Positions 63,576-64,000 of a stretch of 64,000 nucleotides of DNA are shown here, piece by piece. The notes beneath the pieces were generated by a model. It was not told where the DNA came from. It did not search any database and saw only the letters and a program-made list of their open reading frames with translations. This stretch comes from Gymnodinialimonas phycosphaerae. Its GTDB lineage: Bacteria; Pseudomonadota; Alphaproteobacteria; Rhodobacterales; Rhodobacteraceae. The stretch is taken from positions 2,542,001-2,606,000 of the forward strand of contig NZ_JAIMBW010000001.1 of the NCBI RefSeq assembly GCF_019195455.1. The letters are read 5' to 3'. Position 1 is the stretch's first letter. Every line of letters begins with the position of its first letter. The position numbers were made by a program, and so were the translations under genes.

Positions 63576-64000
63576 TCAGCCGCGCGCGGCGATGACACCG
63601 CGTAGCTCGGCCAAGCCACGAAGACGGCCGATCAGGGGATAGCCGGGATGGGTTTGACGGCCCGTATCGCTCAGCAGGTCATGGCCGTGATCGGGGCGGA
63701 AGGGAATGACGGTGTCGCGGCGGCTTTCCGCCTTCAACAACTCATCAATGACGGCGACCATGTCGGTGTCCCCCTCCAGATGCGCCGCTTCCTGAAAGGA
63801 CCCATCGGGGTCCTTGGCGACATTGCGCAGATGGGCGAAGGGGATGCGGTCGCCAAAGCGCCGGACGATATTTGGAAGGTCGTTCGCCGGGTTCGCCCCG
63901 AGAGAGCCAGTGCAAAGCGTCAACCCGTTTTCAGGCGTGTCCACGGCATCCAGAAGCCAGGCGATGTCGTCCGCGTCCGACACAATACGCGGAAGACCAA
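63576..64000 (-). CDS. uxuA: Mannonate dehydratase, C-terminal part at window edge
   Basis: The visible 141 codons are open to the right edge and represent the C-terminal part of UxuA: LTLCTGSLGANPANDLPNIVRRF, FAHLRNV, FQEAAHLEGDTDMVAVI, VIPFRPDHGHDLL and GYPLIGRLRGLAELRGV. His and Cys ligands for the catalytic metal are present. The enzyme dehydrates mannonate to 2-keto-3-deoxygluconate, the product fed on to KDG kinase and aldolase. The orientation is opposite to uxaC/uxuB, so it is on a separate transcript. Confidence 0.92.
   Translation of the reverse strand, partial: GLPRIVSDADDIAWLLDAVDTPENGLTLCTGSLGANPANDLPNIVRRFGDRIPFAHLRNVAKDPDGSFQEAAHLEGDTDMVAVIDELLKAESRRDTVIPFRPDHGHDLLSDTGRQTHPGYPLIGRLRGLAELRGVIAARG

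Overview
The window looks like a chromosomal segment of a marine alphaproteobacterium of the Rhodobacteraceae/Roseobacter type. The evidence is the high G+C, the seven-subunit Mrp antiporter with a fused AB subunit, several solute-binding-protein transport systems (including a TAXI-type TRAP system), a class I PHA synthase with a phasin, and Fnr-type boxes of the form TTGAY-N4-RTCAA. No rRNA, tRNA, CRISPR array or intact insertion sequence was seen.

Layout. (1) 1-3000: decaying DNA. A flavoprotein cut off at its 3' side abuts a remnant of an iron-type ABC permease. Next to it is a substrate-binding-protein gene with an in-frame TAG, followed by an intact RpiR-type regulator. (2) 3321-9258: a complete Mrp (Mnh/Pha-type) cation/proton antiporter operon, mrpAB-C-D-E-F-G. 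(3) 9286-29249: a salvage and transport island. It has two nucleoside hydrolases, adenine deaminase, an AtzA/TrzN-type amidohydrolase, a phosphoribosyltransferase, two M20 and one M24 metallopeptidase-fold enzymes, a polyamine-type ABC transporter and a dipeptide-type ABC transporter. A central XRE-cupin repressor sits at a divergent promoter carrying two short palindromes. (4) About 29333-29893: a second rearrangement scar made of an SDR fragment and a sugar-permease fragment.

(5) 29956-50857: a low-oxygen, energy and stress island. A complete N-type ATPase operon (atpDCQRBEFAG) is read with an SDR and a carbamate-kinase-like ORF. Diverging from it are phaC, a MaoC-phosphotransacetylase fusion, acetate kinase, phasin and a universal stress protein. 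Then come FtsH, HdeD, a glycine-zipper-like stress protein, CbpM/CbpA chaperones and a second universal stress protein. Four strong Fnr-type palindromes lie at sensible promoter positions, so the module looks Fnr-controlled: acyl-phosphate ATP formation, PHA storage, cation or proton extrusion and proteostasis when oxygen runs out.

(6) 51110-54744: an ECF sigma factor, its membrane anti-sigma factor, a secreted fasciclin-domain protein, a Tat-exported MsrB and a secreted DUF4394-like protein, a layout that recalls SigK/RskA with its fasciclin targets in mycobacteria. (7) 54982-64000: a TAXI-TRAP transporter, a MarR regulator, a cytoplasmic sulfatase, and UxaC, UxuB and (partial) UxuA, consistent with uptake and breakdown of a possibly sulfated hexuronate.

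Two themes cross the regions. First, all four substrate-binding-protein genes with a downstream gene on the same strand are followed directly by a stem-loop. Second, three genes carry stop codons where the family would be expected to have sense codons (778, 1535 and 40212), which points to recent gene decay or to sequence errors worth checking.
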